Shown piece after piece: positions 7,788 to 16,443 of a DNA stretch of 64,000 nt. Made by a program: the position numbers and the translations under genes. The stretch is from contig NZ_FNCO01000020.1 of assembly GCF_900100795.1 (NCBI RefSeq), positions 62,001 to 126,000 on the forward strand. Direction: 5' to 3'. This DNA is from Pseudomonas abietaniphila (lineage in GTDB: Bacteria > Pseudomonadota > Gammaproteobacteria > Pseudomonadales > Pseudomonadaceae). Under the pieces are notes generated by a model. It worked only from the letters and a program-made list of their open reading frames with translations. It did not search any database and was not told the origin of the DNA. Numbering within the stretch: the stretch's first letter is position 1; every line of letters begins with the position of its first letter.

Positions 7788-8552
7788 TCAGAGGATGCTG
7801 AACGGGAAATACTTGTCGTTGATCTTCTTGTAGGTGCCGTCGGCGATGATTTCCTTCAGCGCTTCGTTCAGCTTCTCGCGCAGGGGATCGTCTTTGCGCA
7901 CGGCGATGCCGATCTTGTCGTCACCCGGCAATGGCTCACCTTTGAACTCAAAGTTTTGGCCTTCCTTGCTTTTCAGCCACTCGTAGCTGGCGTATTTGTC
8001 GCCCAGCAGCGCGTCTACACGGCCCGAAGCGAGGTCCAGAAAGGCGTTCTCCTGCGAGTCGTAGAGCTTGACGGTGACGGCATCGCCCCAGTTGTCTTCC
8101 AGCCAGGTGCCGGACAGGGTCGCGCGCTGTGCGCCGATGGTCTTGCCGTTCAGCGCTTGCTTGATGGACTCATTGTCCGCGCCCAGGTTGGTCGCTTTGG
8201 GTGCGATGAACTGCAGCTTGTTCGAGTAGTACGGGTTAGTGAAATCAACCGCCTGCTTGCGTTCTTCGGTGATCGACATCGAGGAGATCAGGAAGTCGAA
8301 CTTCTGTGCGTTCAGGGCCGGGATGATGCCGTCCCAGTCGGAGGTCACGACTTCGCAGGTGACCTTCATCTTCGCGCACAGGGCGTTGCCGATTTCGACG
8401 TCGAAGCCCACGACCTGACCGCTGGCGTCCTTGTTGTTGAACGGCGGGTAGGCGCCTTCGATGCCCATTTTCAGGGTGTCGGCAGCAAAAGCACTGGTGA
8501 CGACGGCCAGGGTAGCGGCAGCGGCCAACAGGAATGTTTTCAGGGTCTGCAT
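7788..8552 (-). CDS. Periplasmic amino acid-binding protein of ABC transporter
   Basis: A 254-residue family 3 solute-binding protein. The start is set at 8552, because a Sec signal peptide begins there (MQTLKTFLLAAAATLAVVTS, cleaved after SAFA) and GGAG lies 9-12 bases upstream; a longer frame would overlap the ATPase gene. The mature protein opens with TLKMGIEGAYPPFN and carries the family pattern GFDVEIGNALC and SSMSITEERKQAVDFTNPYY, like ArgT/HisJ lysine-arginine-ornithine/histidine binding proteins. It captures ligand in the periplasm and delivers it to the two permeases encoded downstream. It starts 13 bases after the ATPase gene. Confidence 0.88.
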   Translation of the reverse strand: MQTLKTFLLAAAATLAVVTSAFAADTLKMGIEGAYPPFNNKDASGQVVGFDVEIGNALCAKMKVTCEVVTSDWDGIIPALNAQKFDFLISSMSITEERKQAVDFTNPYYSNKLQFIAPKATNLGADNESIKQALNGKTIGAQRATLSGTWLEDNWGDAVTVKLYDSQENAFLDLASGRVDALLGDKYASYEWLKSKEGQNFEFKGEPLPGDDKIGIAVRKDDPLREKLNEALKEIIADGTYKKINDKYFPFSIL

Positions 8553-8565
8553 CGATGTTGCTCCG

Positions 8566-9339
8566 TTAGCGATTGCTGGACATGAATTGTTTGCAGCGCG
8601 CCGATTGCGGGTCATCGAAGACCTGCTGCGGCGATCCTTGTTCTTCTACCAGCCCTTGATGCAGGAAAACCACTTCACTGGATACCTGCCGGGCGAAATT
8701 CATTTCGTGGGTCACCATCAACATGGTCCGGCCTTCTTCGGCCAAACCACGAATCACACCTAGCACTTCTTGCACCATCTCCGGGTCCAGCGCTGAAGTG
8801 GGTTCGTCGAACAGGATGACTTTAGGCTGCATTGCCAGCGTGCGCGCGATGGCGGCGCGTTGTTGCTGACCGCCCGACAGTTGCGCCGGATACACGTGGC
8901 GTTTGTCCGCGATCCCGACCTTGGCCAGCAGGGCTTCAGCCATTTCAGTGGCTTCGGCCTTGCTTTGACCGAGCACACGACGCGGCGCCTCGATGATGTT
9001 ATCGAGCACGCTCATGTGAGGCCAAAGGTTGAAGTTCTGAAAGACGAAGCCGATCTCGCTGCGCAGCCGATTGATCTGACGGTTGTCGGCGGCGATCAGT
9101 TCACCCTTGCGGGTGGCTTTGAGCCTGAGTTCTTCGCCGGCGACCAGGATCTGACCCTGATGCGGATTTTCCAGCAGGTTGATGCAGCGCAGCAGCGTGG
9201 ATTTGCCGGAGCCGGATGAGCCCAGAATCGAAATCACGTCGCCATCGCGCGCGCTCAGCGAAATGCCCTTGAGCACCTCCAGCTGACCGTAACGTTTATG
9301 CAGGTTGCGGATTTCCAGGGCGGGCGTGGCCTCGGCCAT
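8566..9339 (-). CDS. Polar amino acid ABC transporter ATPase (HisP-type)
   Basis: A 257-residue ATPase with Walker A GSSGSGKST (about 40-48), a Q-loop near residue 101, signature LSGGQ (154-158), Walker B VILFDEP (174-180) and an H-loop VTHEMNF near 208. The long spacer between Walker A and Q-loop is typical of the polar amino acid (HisP/GlnQ) group. It powers uptake with the downstream binding protein and two permeases and is the first gene of the operon. A GAGGAG-like site lies just before its ATG. Confidence 0.9.
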   Translation of the reverse strand: MAEATPALEIRNLHKRYGQLEVLKGISLSARDGDVISILGSSGSGKSTLLRCINLLENPHQGQILVAGEELRLKATRKGELIAADNRQINRLRSEIGFVFQNFNLWPHMSVLDNIIEAPRRVLGQSKAEATEMAEALLAKVGIADKRHVYPAQLSGGQQQRAAIARTLAMQPKVILFDEPTSALDPEMVQEVLGVIRGLAEEGRTMLMVTHEMNFARQVSSEVVFLHQGLVEEQGSPQQVFDDPQSARCKQFMSSNR

Positions 9340-9761
9340 GTGGACTCCTCATGTGTCGGTGTGTCTGCCGCGCGCGGCCATTGAGCTGGCTTTGCGCAAA
9401 AAGGGCGCGATGGTGCCAGCTTTAAACGCCGTCGTGAAGGGTATTTCGGCCACTGTTACGATCAAAGGTCACTTTCGTGCGCTTATTTGGTGCTAATCGG
9501 TCGCCTCTGTGTATTTTCGGTGCAGGTAAACGTCTCTATCCTGTTGCGCTCGGTAACAATTCCTACGTGAATGGCGAAATGCTATTCCCTTCAGAGACTT
9601 ACCGAATGCCTCTGCAACGGGCCTATCCACGCACGACGTCGTTTTTGAAATATTTTGGCGTACTTCTTGCGTAAAAAATAAATAACAGTGCTGTTGTGAT
9701 CTTTTTACGAGTGATCGCAAACAGTCCTGATCCGTATAAAAAATCCTCAAAGGTTGCTTTC
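9340..9761. other. Divergent promoter region, ABC transporter / gabP
   Basis: A 422-base non-coding stretch that becomes AT-rich towards gabP. It must hold the promoters of both divergent units. The one clear signal is a sigma-54-like site at 9656-9671, listed separately. Confidence 0.55.
9656..9671 (+). promoter_or_regulatory. Candidate sigma-54 (RpoN) promoter of gabP
   Basis: TGGCGTACTTCTTGCG keeps the essential GG-N10-GC spacing of -24/-12 promoters, with TGGC and TTGC both matching consensus. Initiation would fall about 80 bases before the gabP start. RpoN control would fit a nitrogen-scavenging permease. No activator site was identified. Confidence 0.45.
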
Positions 9762-11153
9762 ATGAGCAGTACCGCAAACGCTTCAAATCTCGATCAAGGG
9801 CTCAAACCACGGCACATCACCATGCTGTCGATTGCAGGTGTTATCGGCGCCGGTTTGTTCGTCGGTTCCGGTCACGCCATCGCCGAAGCCGGTCCAGCCG
9901 TGCTGCTGGCCTACGCCGCAGCCGGTACGCTGGTGGTGCTGGTGATGCGCATGCTGGCCGAGATGGCCGTTGCGTCGCCGGACACCGGATCGTTCTCGAC
10001 CTACGCCGACCGCGCGATCGGTCACTGGGCGGGCTTCACCATCGGTTGGTTGTACTGGTGGTTCTGGGTGCTGGTGATTCCGCTGGAAGCCAACGCCGCC
10101 GCCACCATTCTTCATGCGTGGTTCCCGAACATTGCGATCTGGGCGTTCACGCTGATCATTACCTTGTTGCTCACGGCGACCAACCTGTTCAGCGTGAAGA
10201 ACTACGGTGAGTTCGAGTTCTGGTTCGCGCTGATCAAGGTCTTGGCGATCATCGGTTTTGTCGTGCTGGGCGTGGCGGCCGTGTTTGGCCTGCTGCCGAA
10301 CAGTCAGGTCAGCGGCGTCAGCCATCTGTATGACACACAGGGCTTCCTGCCGAACGGCATGGGCGCCGTTCTAGCCGCCATGCTGACGACCATGTTCTCG
10401 TTCATGGGCACCGAGATCGTCACCATCGCGGCGGCGGAATCGAAGAACCCGGGACAGCAAATCACTAAGGCCACCAACTCGGTGATCTGGCGGATCTGCC
10501 TGTTCTATCTGCTGTCGATTTTCCTGGTGGTCGCGCTGGTGCCTTGGAACGACAGCCGTCTGGCCGAAGTCGGTTCGTACCAGACCGTGCTCGACATGAT
10601 GGGCATTCCGAACGCCAAACTGATCGTGGATCTGGTCGTGCTGGTTGCGGTGACCAGCTGCCTGAACTCGGCGCTCTACACCGCTTCGCGCATGCTGTTC
10701 TCCCTCGGCAAACGCGGCGACGCGCCTGCCATTTCGCAGCGCACCAGCAAAGCGGGTACGCCTTACTGGGCTGTATTGCTGTCGACCGGCGCCGCGTTTG
10801 CCGCCGTGTTCGCCAACTACGTCGCACCGGCTGCCGTGTTCGACTTCCTGCTGGCCAGCTCCGGCGCCATTGCGCTGCTGGTGTACCTGGTGATCGCCGT
10901 TTCCCAACTGCGCATGCGCCGCAAGCGTGAATCTGCCGGTGAGCCGATCGACTTCCGCATGTGGCTGTTCCCGGGTCTGACCTGGGCAGTGATCGTGTTC
11001 ATCGTCGCGGTGCTGACCATCATGCTGTTCCAGGAAGGCCACCGCATGGAAATCATCGCCACCGGCCTGCTCAGCCTCCTCGTCGTCGCTGCCGGCTTGA
11101 TCGTATCGAGCCGTCGCAAAGCGGTAAAAGCGGGCAAGGTTGTGCTCAATTGA
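9762..11153 (+). CDS. gabP: GABA permease, APC superfamily
   Basis: A 463-residue inner-membrane protein with about 12 membrane spans. The first span carries the APC amino-acid-transporter motif SIAGVIGAGLFVGSG, and the next carries LAEMAVASPDTGSFSTYA. Overall it resembles GabP, the proton-coupled gamma-aminobutyrate importer. The start at 9762 (MSSTANASNL) is preferred over an upstream codon because homologues begin with a short polar tail before RHITMLSIAG and AAAGG lies upstream. GABA is also the end product of putrescine degradation encoded by the spu locus in this window. Closely related permeases differ mainly in ligand, so specificity is not certain. Confidence 0.85.
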   Translation: MSSTANASNLDQGLKPRHITMLSIAGVIGAGLFVGSGHAIAEAGPAVLLAYAAAGTLVVLVMRMLAEMAVASPDTGSFSTYADRAIGHWAGFTIGWLYWWFWVLVIPLEANAAATILHAWFPNIAIWAFTLIITLLLTATNLFSVKNYGEFEFWFALIKVLAIIGFVVLGVAAVFGLLPNSQVSGVSHLYDTQGFLPNGMGAVLAAMLTTMFSFMGTEIVTIAAAESKNPGQQITKATNSVIWRICLFYLLSIFLVVALVPWNDSRLAEVGSYQTVLDMMGIPNAKLIVDLVVLVAVTSCLNSALYTASRMLFSLGKRGDAPAISQRTSKAGTPYWAVLLSTGAAFAAVFANYVAPAAVFDFLLASSGAIALLVYLVIAVSQLRMRRKRESAGEPIDFRMWLFPGLTWAVIVFIVAVLTIMLFQEGHRMEIIATGLLSLLVVAAGLIVSSRRKAVKAGKVVLN

Positions 11154-11187
11154 TCAGTAATTGAGCCGGCGTTGCTGGCGAGATAAA

Positions 11188-11225
11188 GGCGGCTGCCCTC
11201 AGTGATGAGGGTGGCCGTTTTTTTT
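11188..11225. terminator. Terminator between gabP and cytochrome b561
   Basis: A GC-rich stem (11190-11200 with 11207-11217, two wobble or mismatched pairs) is followed by a run of eight or more T on the plus strand, just after gabP. The convergent cytochrome gene ends at 11227. Confidence 0.7.
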
Positions 11226-11226
11226 G

Positions 11227-11769
11227 CTATTTGATCATCCTTCCCAGCACCGACTTCCCCCGCACGTGATGCAACACCACCGCCGCCAGGTGCAGGGTCA
11301 CCAGCCCCGCCAAAATCGCGCACAGGACGTGATGCAGTTCATGCAGTTGCAGCAGCGCGATATTCGAGTGAATGAGCTGTGGCAGCGTTATGAGCGCCAG
11401 GAGCGTCACAGGGTGGGTCATCATCAACACGCCGGTGATGAGCACGCCCGAGACGGCGGCGTAGATGCCCATGTGGACGGTGTGGGCCAGCCTTTCCTGC
11501 GGTTTGCGTGAGGTGCGCGGTTCGGCGCGTAGGGCCAGCCATAGCCGCCAGGCAAAAAACGGGATGAAGAGGCTGGTCAGCTGCGGATTGAACGACTCGA
11601 CCCATTGCCGGAAGGGATGATTGGGATCGAGCAGCACCACGCCGAAGCCGCTGAAGGTCGCCCACAGGATGACGGCAGCAGACAGCCAATGCAGGACAAT
11701 TCGGGGTTTGGAGTAAGCGTTCGCTTCGTCCGCCGAGGCGGCCGACGAAGAGGAGTGAATATCTGTCAA
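11227..11769 (-). CDS. Cytochrome b561
   Basis: About 180 residues with four predicted membrane spans. The paired histidines expected for two b-type hemes are visible: LHWLSA in span 1, HTVHMG before span 3, and LHELHH and LHLAAVVLHH in the last part. The family moves electrons from quinol or similar donors in the inner membrane. I place the start at a TTG at 11769 because AAAGG lies 8 bases upstream; the frame stays open to 11844 and no ATG sits in the right place, so the start is uncertain. It converges with gabP. Confidence 0.75.
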   Translation of the reverse strand: MTDIHSSSSAASADEANAYSKPRIVLHWLSAAVILWATFSGFGVVLLDPNHPFRQWVESFNPQLTSLFIPFFAWRLWLALRAEPRTSRKPQERLAHTVHMGIYAAVSGVLITGVLMMTHPVTLLALITLPQLIHSNIALLQLHELHHVLCAILAGLVTLHLAAVVLHHVRGKSVLGRMIK

Positions 11770-11859
11770 AACGGAAGCCTTTATTGAGAAGGAGTTGCAT
11801 TCTCGTAATGGCGCAAAGCTACCGTCTTGACCGGTGTCATGCAAATTAAAACTGGCGGG

Positions 11860-12351
11860 TTAGCGGCGACCGGCGTCGCGAGCGTTTTTGCGCTGAAGGA
11901 TGTCCGACGCCAGGTTGTAGGCGTCCTGGAATTCGTCGCTGCCCAGCCATTCGACAGTCACCTCTTCCTCTTCGTCGTGGAAGATGCCGCGGTAAACGAT
12001 CAGCAAGGCCATCAGGAAGTCGGTGGCCGGGTCTTCTTCTTCCTCGGCAATCACCAGTTCCAGCACCGGGTATTGCAGGAAGACAACGCACATCGCCAGC
12101 AGGCTGATCGATTCTGCAGCTTTCATCGCCTGGAACAGGTCGTCGTAGTCGGCGGGCTCGAAGCCGTTCTCCATGATGTCGTTGAAGTCGAATTTGCTCA
12201 GGTCGAGGAAAACGTCGTCGAACGGCTCATTCACGGAAGGGTGGTTCAGCACCGGATGCACCGGGCTCGGCTTGCCTTTGCCGGAACGGTTCTGCTTGGC
12301 CTTCGCTTTGGCCCGCTGGGCGCGTTTTTGCTGTTTGTCTGGGGAGGCCAT
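11860..12351 (-). CDS. Conserved hypothetical acidic protein
   Basis: A 163-residue protein of no family I can name. The N-terminus (about 1-30) is very basic, with repeated Lys/Arg/Gln/Ala. The rest is acidic and helical, including EEEEDPATDF and DEEEEVTVEW. A short hydrophobic patch (about 80-105) is probably a buried helix rather than a membrane span. It lies between cytochrome b561 and tRNA-Phe and is transcribed alone. The basic tail suggests nucleic-acid or ribosome contact, but this is inference. Confidence 0.7.
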   Translation of the reverse strand: MASPDKQQKRAQRAKAKAKQNRSGKGKPSPVHPVLNHPSVNEPFDDVFLDLSKFDFNDIMENGFEPADYDDLFQAMKAAESISLLAMCVVFLQYPVLELVIAEEEEDPATDFLMALLIVYRGIFHDEEEEVTVEWLGSDEFQDAYNLASDILQRKNARDAGRR

Positions 12352-12465
12352 GCGCGTCGGTCCTTTTGCAGGCGAGGGTGATTTTGCGGTGGGCTATTGA
12401 ATCGCAGCCGCCGGAATTTACCAAGGGTAGCCGGGCGTGATTGTCCCGAAAAATCGTAGCCAATA

Positions 12466-12499
12466 AAAAACCCCTGAATCTTTCGATGCAGGGGTTTTT
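12466..12499 (-). terminator. Intrinsic terminator of tRNA-Phe
   Basis: Arms AAAAACCCCTG and its complement (12466-12476, 12489-12499) give a minus-strand hairpin followed by a T-run, just after the tRNA 3' end. Confidence 0.75.
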
Positions 12500-12507
12500 C
12501 GGTATTT

Positions 12508-12583
12508 TGGTGCCCAGAGACGGAATCGAACCGCCGACACGGGGATTTTCAATCCCCTGCTCTACCGACTGAGCTATCTGGGC
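12508..12583 (-). tRNA. tRNA-Phe (anticodon GAA)
   Basis: A 76-base cloverleaf on the minus strand: acceptor GCCCAGA pairing with TCTGGGC, D-arm GCTC/GAGC, anticodon stem GGGGA/TCCCC with loop TTGAAAA (anticodon GAA), T-loop GTTCGATTC, and encoded CCA at 12510-12508. Confidence 0.95.
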
Positions 12584-12593
12584 AACGGGGCGC

Positions 12594-12622
12594 ATTAGAC
12601 GTGTTTTTCAGGAGGTCGTCAA
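12594..12622 (-). promoter_or_regulatory. Sigma-70 promoter of tRNA-Phe
   Basis: On the minus strand TTGACG (12622-12617) and TCTAAT (12599-12594) are 17 bases apart, and the -10 box ends 10 bases before the mature tRNA 5' end. This is a strong match. Confidence 0.7.
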
Positions 12623-12685
12623 GCGTGTTGTTTAAAAAAATTTGAATTATTTCCTCCGCTTACGATTAACACCGTCTGCAAAGGG

Positions 12686-12958
12686 TTATTCGGCCGGTGG
12701 AACGTAGCCTTCGGCCTTGGCGTATTCCTCGCCCGAGAGGTACTTGTCCATCTCGGCCTGCAGGAACTTGCGGTCTTCGGCGTTCATCATGTTCAGGCGG
12801 CGCTCATTAATCAGCAGCGTCTGGTGTTTCTGCCAGTCGGCCCAGGCCTTCTGGGAAACGTGGTTGTAGATGTCTTCGCCTTTGGCGCCTGGGTACGGTG
12901 GGCGGTCCAGGCCGGGCAATTCTTCTTTGTACTTGCGGCACATTACGGTGCGGGTCAT
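12686..12958 (-). CDS. yggX: YggX family Fe(II) trafficking protein
   Basis: A 90-residue cytoplasmic protein that matches YggX along its whole length: MTRTVMCRKYKEELPGLDRP at the N-terminus with the conserved Cys7, then WADWQKHQTLLINE and the DRKFLQAEMDKYL end. Members protect iron-sulfur clusters from oxidative damage and support MutY function in enterobacteria. Its ATG overlaps the mutY stop by 4 bases, so the two are co-translated. This pairing is common in gamma-proteobacteria and makes sense because MutY carries a 4Fe-4S cluster. Confidence 0.93.
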   Translation of the reverse strand: MTRTVMCRKYKEELPGLDRPPYPGAKGEDIYNHVSQKAWADWQKHQTLLINERRLNMMNAEDRKFLQAEMDKYLSGEEYAKAEGYVPPAE

Positions 12959-14025
12959 GACGACTCTCCTGCGTTCAATACGTCGGCTGCGTTTTGCAGC
13001 AGCTTCTTCACCGGGGCAGCGAGGCCCAGGCGCGGCGGGGTGGCGAGGTTATACCAGAGCCAGTCGTCCTCGGCCACGTGATGGCCGGACTCCTCGACCC
13101 GGACCAGCCAGGGTTCGATGGTCAGTTGAAAATGGCTGAACGTGTGGACCAGCCCAGGCAGTGCCTGATGCTCGCCCATCTCCAGGGAATGCTGATCGGC
13201 CAGATGCTGCATGTCGTCGAAGGCGTCCAGTTCCGGCAGGCTCCAGAGCCCGCCCCACAAACCGGTCGAGGGGCGACGGTAAAGCAGGATCTCGCCTTGA
13301 TCGTTGGCGAATATCGGCATCAAGGTGCGTTTTTGCGGGACGGTCTTGCGCGGCTTGGGGATCGGGTAGCGCGTTTCCTGGCCGAGCATGTGCGCTTCGC
13401 AGCCCCGTTCCAGCGGACACAGCAGGCAACTGGGTTTGCTGCGCGTGCAGAGCGTGGCGCCCAGGTCCATCATCGCCTGGGTGTAGTGATTGACCCGGCT
13501 GTGAGGCGTGAAGCGCTCTGCAGTCGCCCACATTTGCTTCGCGACCTTGGGCTCACCCGGATAACCCTCTTGCGCCGTAAAACGCGCCAGAACGCGTTTG
13601 ACGTTGCCGTCGAGGATCGGTGCGCGAATGCCCATGCTGATGCTGGCAATGGCGCCTGCGGTGGAAAGACCGATGCCAGGCAGCTCTGTGAGCGTTTCGA
13701 CGTTGCGCGGAAACTCGCCACCGTGTTCGGCGACGACGATTTTCGCGGCCTTCTGCAAGTTGCGGGCGCGGGTGTAGTAACCCAGGCCGGTCCACAGGTG
13801 CAGGACTTCGTCTTCCGGCGCCTCGGCGAGGGCCTGAACGCTGGGCAACGCTTCCATGAACCGGTCGAAATAACCCAGCACGGTGCTGACCTGGGTTTGT
13901 TGCAGCATGATTTCCGACACCCAGACGCGGTAGGGCGTGATGTCGTGTTGCCAGGGAAGATCGTGACGGCCGTGACGGTCGTACCAGTCGAGGACGGCGG
14001 AGGAAAACTGCTCGGGTTGCATCAT
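12955..14025 (-). CDS. mutY: A/G-specific adenine glycosylase MutY
   Basis: A 356-residue base-excision repair enzyme that removes adenine paired with 8-oxoguanine. It has the helix-hairpin-helix LPGIGLSTAGAIASI, the catalytic Glu in SEIMLQQTQ near residue 37, the catalytic Asp in ILDGNVKR near 139, and four iron-sulfur cysteines spaced C-X6-C-X2-C-X5-C near 190-206. The C-terminal third is the NUDIX-like domain that reads 8-oxoguanine. Two ATG codons are adjacent at 14025 and 14022; either may be used. It follows asmA after a repeat-filled gap and overlaps yggX. Confidence 0.95.
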   Translation of the reverse strand: MMQPEQFSSAVLDWYDRHGRHDLPWQHDITPYRVWVSEIMLQQTQVSTVLGYFDRFMEALPSVQALAEAPEDEVLHLWTGLGYYTRARNLQKAAKIVVAEHGGEFPRNVETLTELPGIGLSTAGAIASISMGIRAPILDGNVKRVLARFTAQEGYPGEPKVAKQMWATAERFTPHSRVNHYTQAMMDLGATLCTRSKPSCLLCPLERGCEAHMLGQETRYPIPKPRKTVPQKRTLMPIFANDQGEILLYRRPSTGLWGGLWSLPELDAFDDMQHLADQHSLEMGEHQALPGLVHTFSHFQLTIEPWLVRVEESGHHVAEDDWLWYNLATPPRLGLAAPVKKLLQNAADVLNAGESS

Positions 14026-14070
14026 GGTTCCGGTGTTCAGGAAAAGGTAGAGGTCGGGTCACCCCCGATC

Positions 14071-14165
14071 CCTGTGGGAGCTGCCGGAGGTTACGACGGT
14101 GGCGAAAGCGGTGGATCAGGCAGACCGCGTTCGCCACCGTCGTAACCTCCGGCAGCTCCCACACG
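14071..14165. repeat. REPIN with 34-base perfect arms (core type F)
   Basis: Arms 14073-14106 and 14130-14163 are exact reverse complements around a 23-base loop. The outer ends are TGTGGGAGC; the core contains CGGAGGTTACGA. It lies between asmA and mutY. Confidence 0.85.
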
Positions 14166-14205
14166 TTTTGTGTCGTTCTGCCGATCTGGGACCGGCAGCC
14201 AACGG

Positions 14206-16443
14206 TTAACGCTTGAACAATCCCTTGATGGCGTCCTTGAGCTCAGGACTGACCTTGTCCCCCAGCTTTTCGTCGATCTTGTCGCCGATACGATCGGTGG
14301 CGAGTTTTGCGGCCACTTTGCCCAACCCTTCGTTATCCAGACGGCAAGCCTTGGCGCCAAGCTCCAGCGGGCCACGGCAGAGGATCGGCCATTCGATGCC
14401 GACAAAGCGCGGGTTCACTTCGCAGGCCGGGTCCGGCATGTCGCTCTTGTCGCCTTCGATGATCACGCCGACGCGGTAATTCATGCCCAGCACGCGCAAG
14501 TCGATGTCGCCGTCGCCGTTGACCGTGAGGCCCGGCGTGCGGACTTTGAGGTCCGGGTTGCTCGCCACCCCGTTACGGAATGTCAGATTGCCGTTGAGCT
14601 GCTGGAAAGGCGTGTCCTTGCCGCGTGGATCGCCACTCAGTGTCTTGCGATTGAGCACCGAGATGCCGCGACACAGCTGCTGCTCGAGGTTGGCGTTGAC
14701 CAGCACGCCGTCGTTGAGCGCAAAGCTGGCGGTGCCATTGAGGCTTTCGACCAGCGCTTTCTCGCTGTTGCCCTTGGCGGTGACGTCGCTGTTCAAGTTC
14801 AGCAGGCCGCGCAGCGGAGGCGTGGTGCCCTGGCTCTGGATGAAGCGCTCGACCGGCACCTTGGCGATGTGGGTCTGCACGCTGGCCAGCGGTACTTCCG
14901 GGCGCACGTCCAGATTGCCTTTGACTTCGAAGTTGCCGTTGTAGAGGTCGCCGCGCAGGCTGTCGACCGTAATGATGCCGTCCAGCGCCGAGGTCTTGAG
15001 CGCTGCGTTCTGGATCGCCAGCTTCTCGACGGTCAGCTTGCCAAAATTGAGATCGGCATCGACGTCGAGCTTGCGCATGCGCTCCAGCGGCAACAGCTTT
15101 GTGTCGCTCCAGGCGACCTGAGTGGGCTGATTCGGCAGCGGGCTGGTGCCCGATGCGGCCATCGCCTCGGCTTCGTTACCCTGAACTTCGGTTTTGCGCG
15201 CAGCGCCTGCGGCCTTGGCCTGTTCGCTCTGTGGCGGACGATAACGGTCCGCATCAAACGTGTCGGCTTTCAGTTTCAGGCGCAGGGACTGCTTGGCGAA
15301 ATCATCCACGGCGACTCGGCCGGTGAAGGTGCTGTCATCGAGTCGCAGCGTCAGATCGTCCAGCGAGACACTGTTCTGCGTTGCGGCGATGCGGCTGACC
15401 ATTTCCAGTCGGGTCAGGCTGTTGTCGCCCAAGGTTGGCGCGGTCTGGCCGACGCTGTCGAGGAACTCGCGCAGGTTGAACTGGGCAATGGAAATGCCGC
15501 CGCTCAGTTGTGGCGCCTTGTCCAGGTCGCGTACGTGCAGCTCGCCCAGGGCGCGTAGCTGGTTGGCGGAAAACTTGAGGTTGGTCCACTCGGCAACGTT
15601 GGCCGACAGGTCAGCCAGAAGCTGGCCTTGCGCGGAGAACGTCAGGGTCTTGCCTTGCAGCGGATCGCCTGCTGCCTCGCCGGAGAACCGCATGTCGTCG
15701 AACTGATACCGCTTGAGCGCGCGGTCGAACCGCAGTTTGCCGGTCAGTTCTGTCTTGGTGCGGATCACCGGCTGGTTGGTGCTCAGGAATGCCGTCAGCT
15801 TCACCGGAATGTCGGTGGCGTTGTGGACCGGGCCGGTGCTCAGTTGGATGCTCTCGGCGGTGAACTGCCGGGCTTTCTGCACATCATTGAAGTCAATGCG
15901 TGCGTTGTTCACGGTCAGGCTGTCGATGTCCAGTTTGAGCGGTTGCCAGGCTTTGTCTGGCTTGGCGGCGGCTGCGTCCGGTGCGGTATCCGGCGAGGTC
16001 TGGGCGACGGGAGGCTGCGCGGGGTTGGCCGCAGCGGCAGGCACCTTGCCGATGTCTTCCCAGTTGCCGTGGCCGTTTTCGTCTCGGGTCAGCATCAGGT
16101 TGAGGCCTTCGACCCGCACGTCGCTCATCTGCACTTCTTTGCGCAGCAAGGGCAGGACACGGACCGAGAGGCCCAGCATCTGCAGGTCGGCAAACGGTTT
16201 TGACGGCTCGGTCAGCGTGGCGACACTGGCGTCGTGCAGCTCCAGGCCCAGCCAGGGGAACAGGCTCCAGCCGATGTCGCCATTGAGCGTCAGCTCGACG
16301 TGTGCCCGGTCGCGGACCAGTTTACGAATCTCGTCTTTGTAATCGTTGGGATCAAACAGATGGGTCAAGGCGAAGCCGAGAGCCACGATGATCAGCAACA
16401 GCCCGAGAATGAATAGTCCCAGGATTTTGCCGAACGCTTTCAT
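14206..16443 (-). CDS. asmA: AsmA family protein
   Basis: A 745-residue envelope protein. A single N-terminal membrane anchor (about 5-28) is followed by HLFDPNDYKDEIRKLV, the typical AsmA opening, then a long periplasmic beta-rich region and a C-terminal AsmA_2 section containing GLTVNGDGDIDLRVLGM and a final LFKR. Two low-complexity Pro/Ala segments near 145-165 and 405-435 look like linkers. AsmA-like proteins are proposed to bridge the periplasm and help move phospholipid to the outer membrane. It heads the asmA-mutY-yggX block, which shares a strand. Confidence 0.9.
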   Translation of the reverse strand: MKAFGKILGLFILGLLLIIVALGFALTHLFDPNDYKDEIRKLVRDRAHVELTLNGDIGWSLFPWLGLELHDASVATLTEPSKPFADLQMLGLSVRVLPLLRKEVQMSDVRVEGLNLMLTRDENGHGNWEDIGKVPAAAANPAQPPVAQTSPDTAPDAAAAKPDKAWQPLKLDIDSLTVNNARIDFNDVQKARQFTAESIQLSTGPVHNATDIPVKLTAFLSTNQPVIRTKTELTGKLRFDRALKRYQFDDMRFSGEAAGDPLQGKTLTFSAQGQLLADLSANVAEWTNLKFSANQLRALGELHVRDLDKAPQLSGGISIAQFNLREFLDSVGQTAPTLGDNSLTRLEMVSRIAATQNSVSLDDLTLRLDDSTFTGRVAVDDFAKQSLRLKLKADTFDADRYRPPQSEQAKAAGAARKTEVQGNEAEAMAASGTSPLPNQPTQVAWSDTKLLPLERMRKLDVDADLNFGKLTVEKLAIQNAALKTSALDGIITVDSLRGDLYNGNFEVKGNLDVRPEVPLASVQTHIAKVPVERFIQSQGTTPPLRGLLNLNSDVTAKGNSEKALVESLNGTASFALNDGVLVNANLEQQLCRGISVLNRKTLSGDPRGKDTPFQQLNGNLTFRNGVASNPDLKVRTPGLTVNGDGDIDLRVLGMNYRVGVIIEGDKSDMPDPACEVNPRFVGIEWPILCRGPLELGAKACRLDNEGLGKVAAKLATDRIGDKIDEKLGDKVSPELKDAIKGLFKR

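Noticed and set aside
9477..9674. Small open frame in the gabP upstream region
   Set aside because: No ribosome site or recognisable peptide and it overlaps the sigma-54-like promoter.
14071..14165. Possible CRISPR-like spacing among repeated units in the window
   Set aside because: The repeats are inverted pairs scattered between genes, not regularly spaced direct repeats, and no cas genes are seen.
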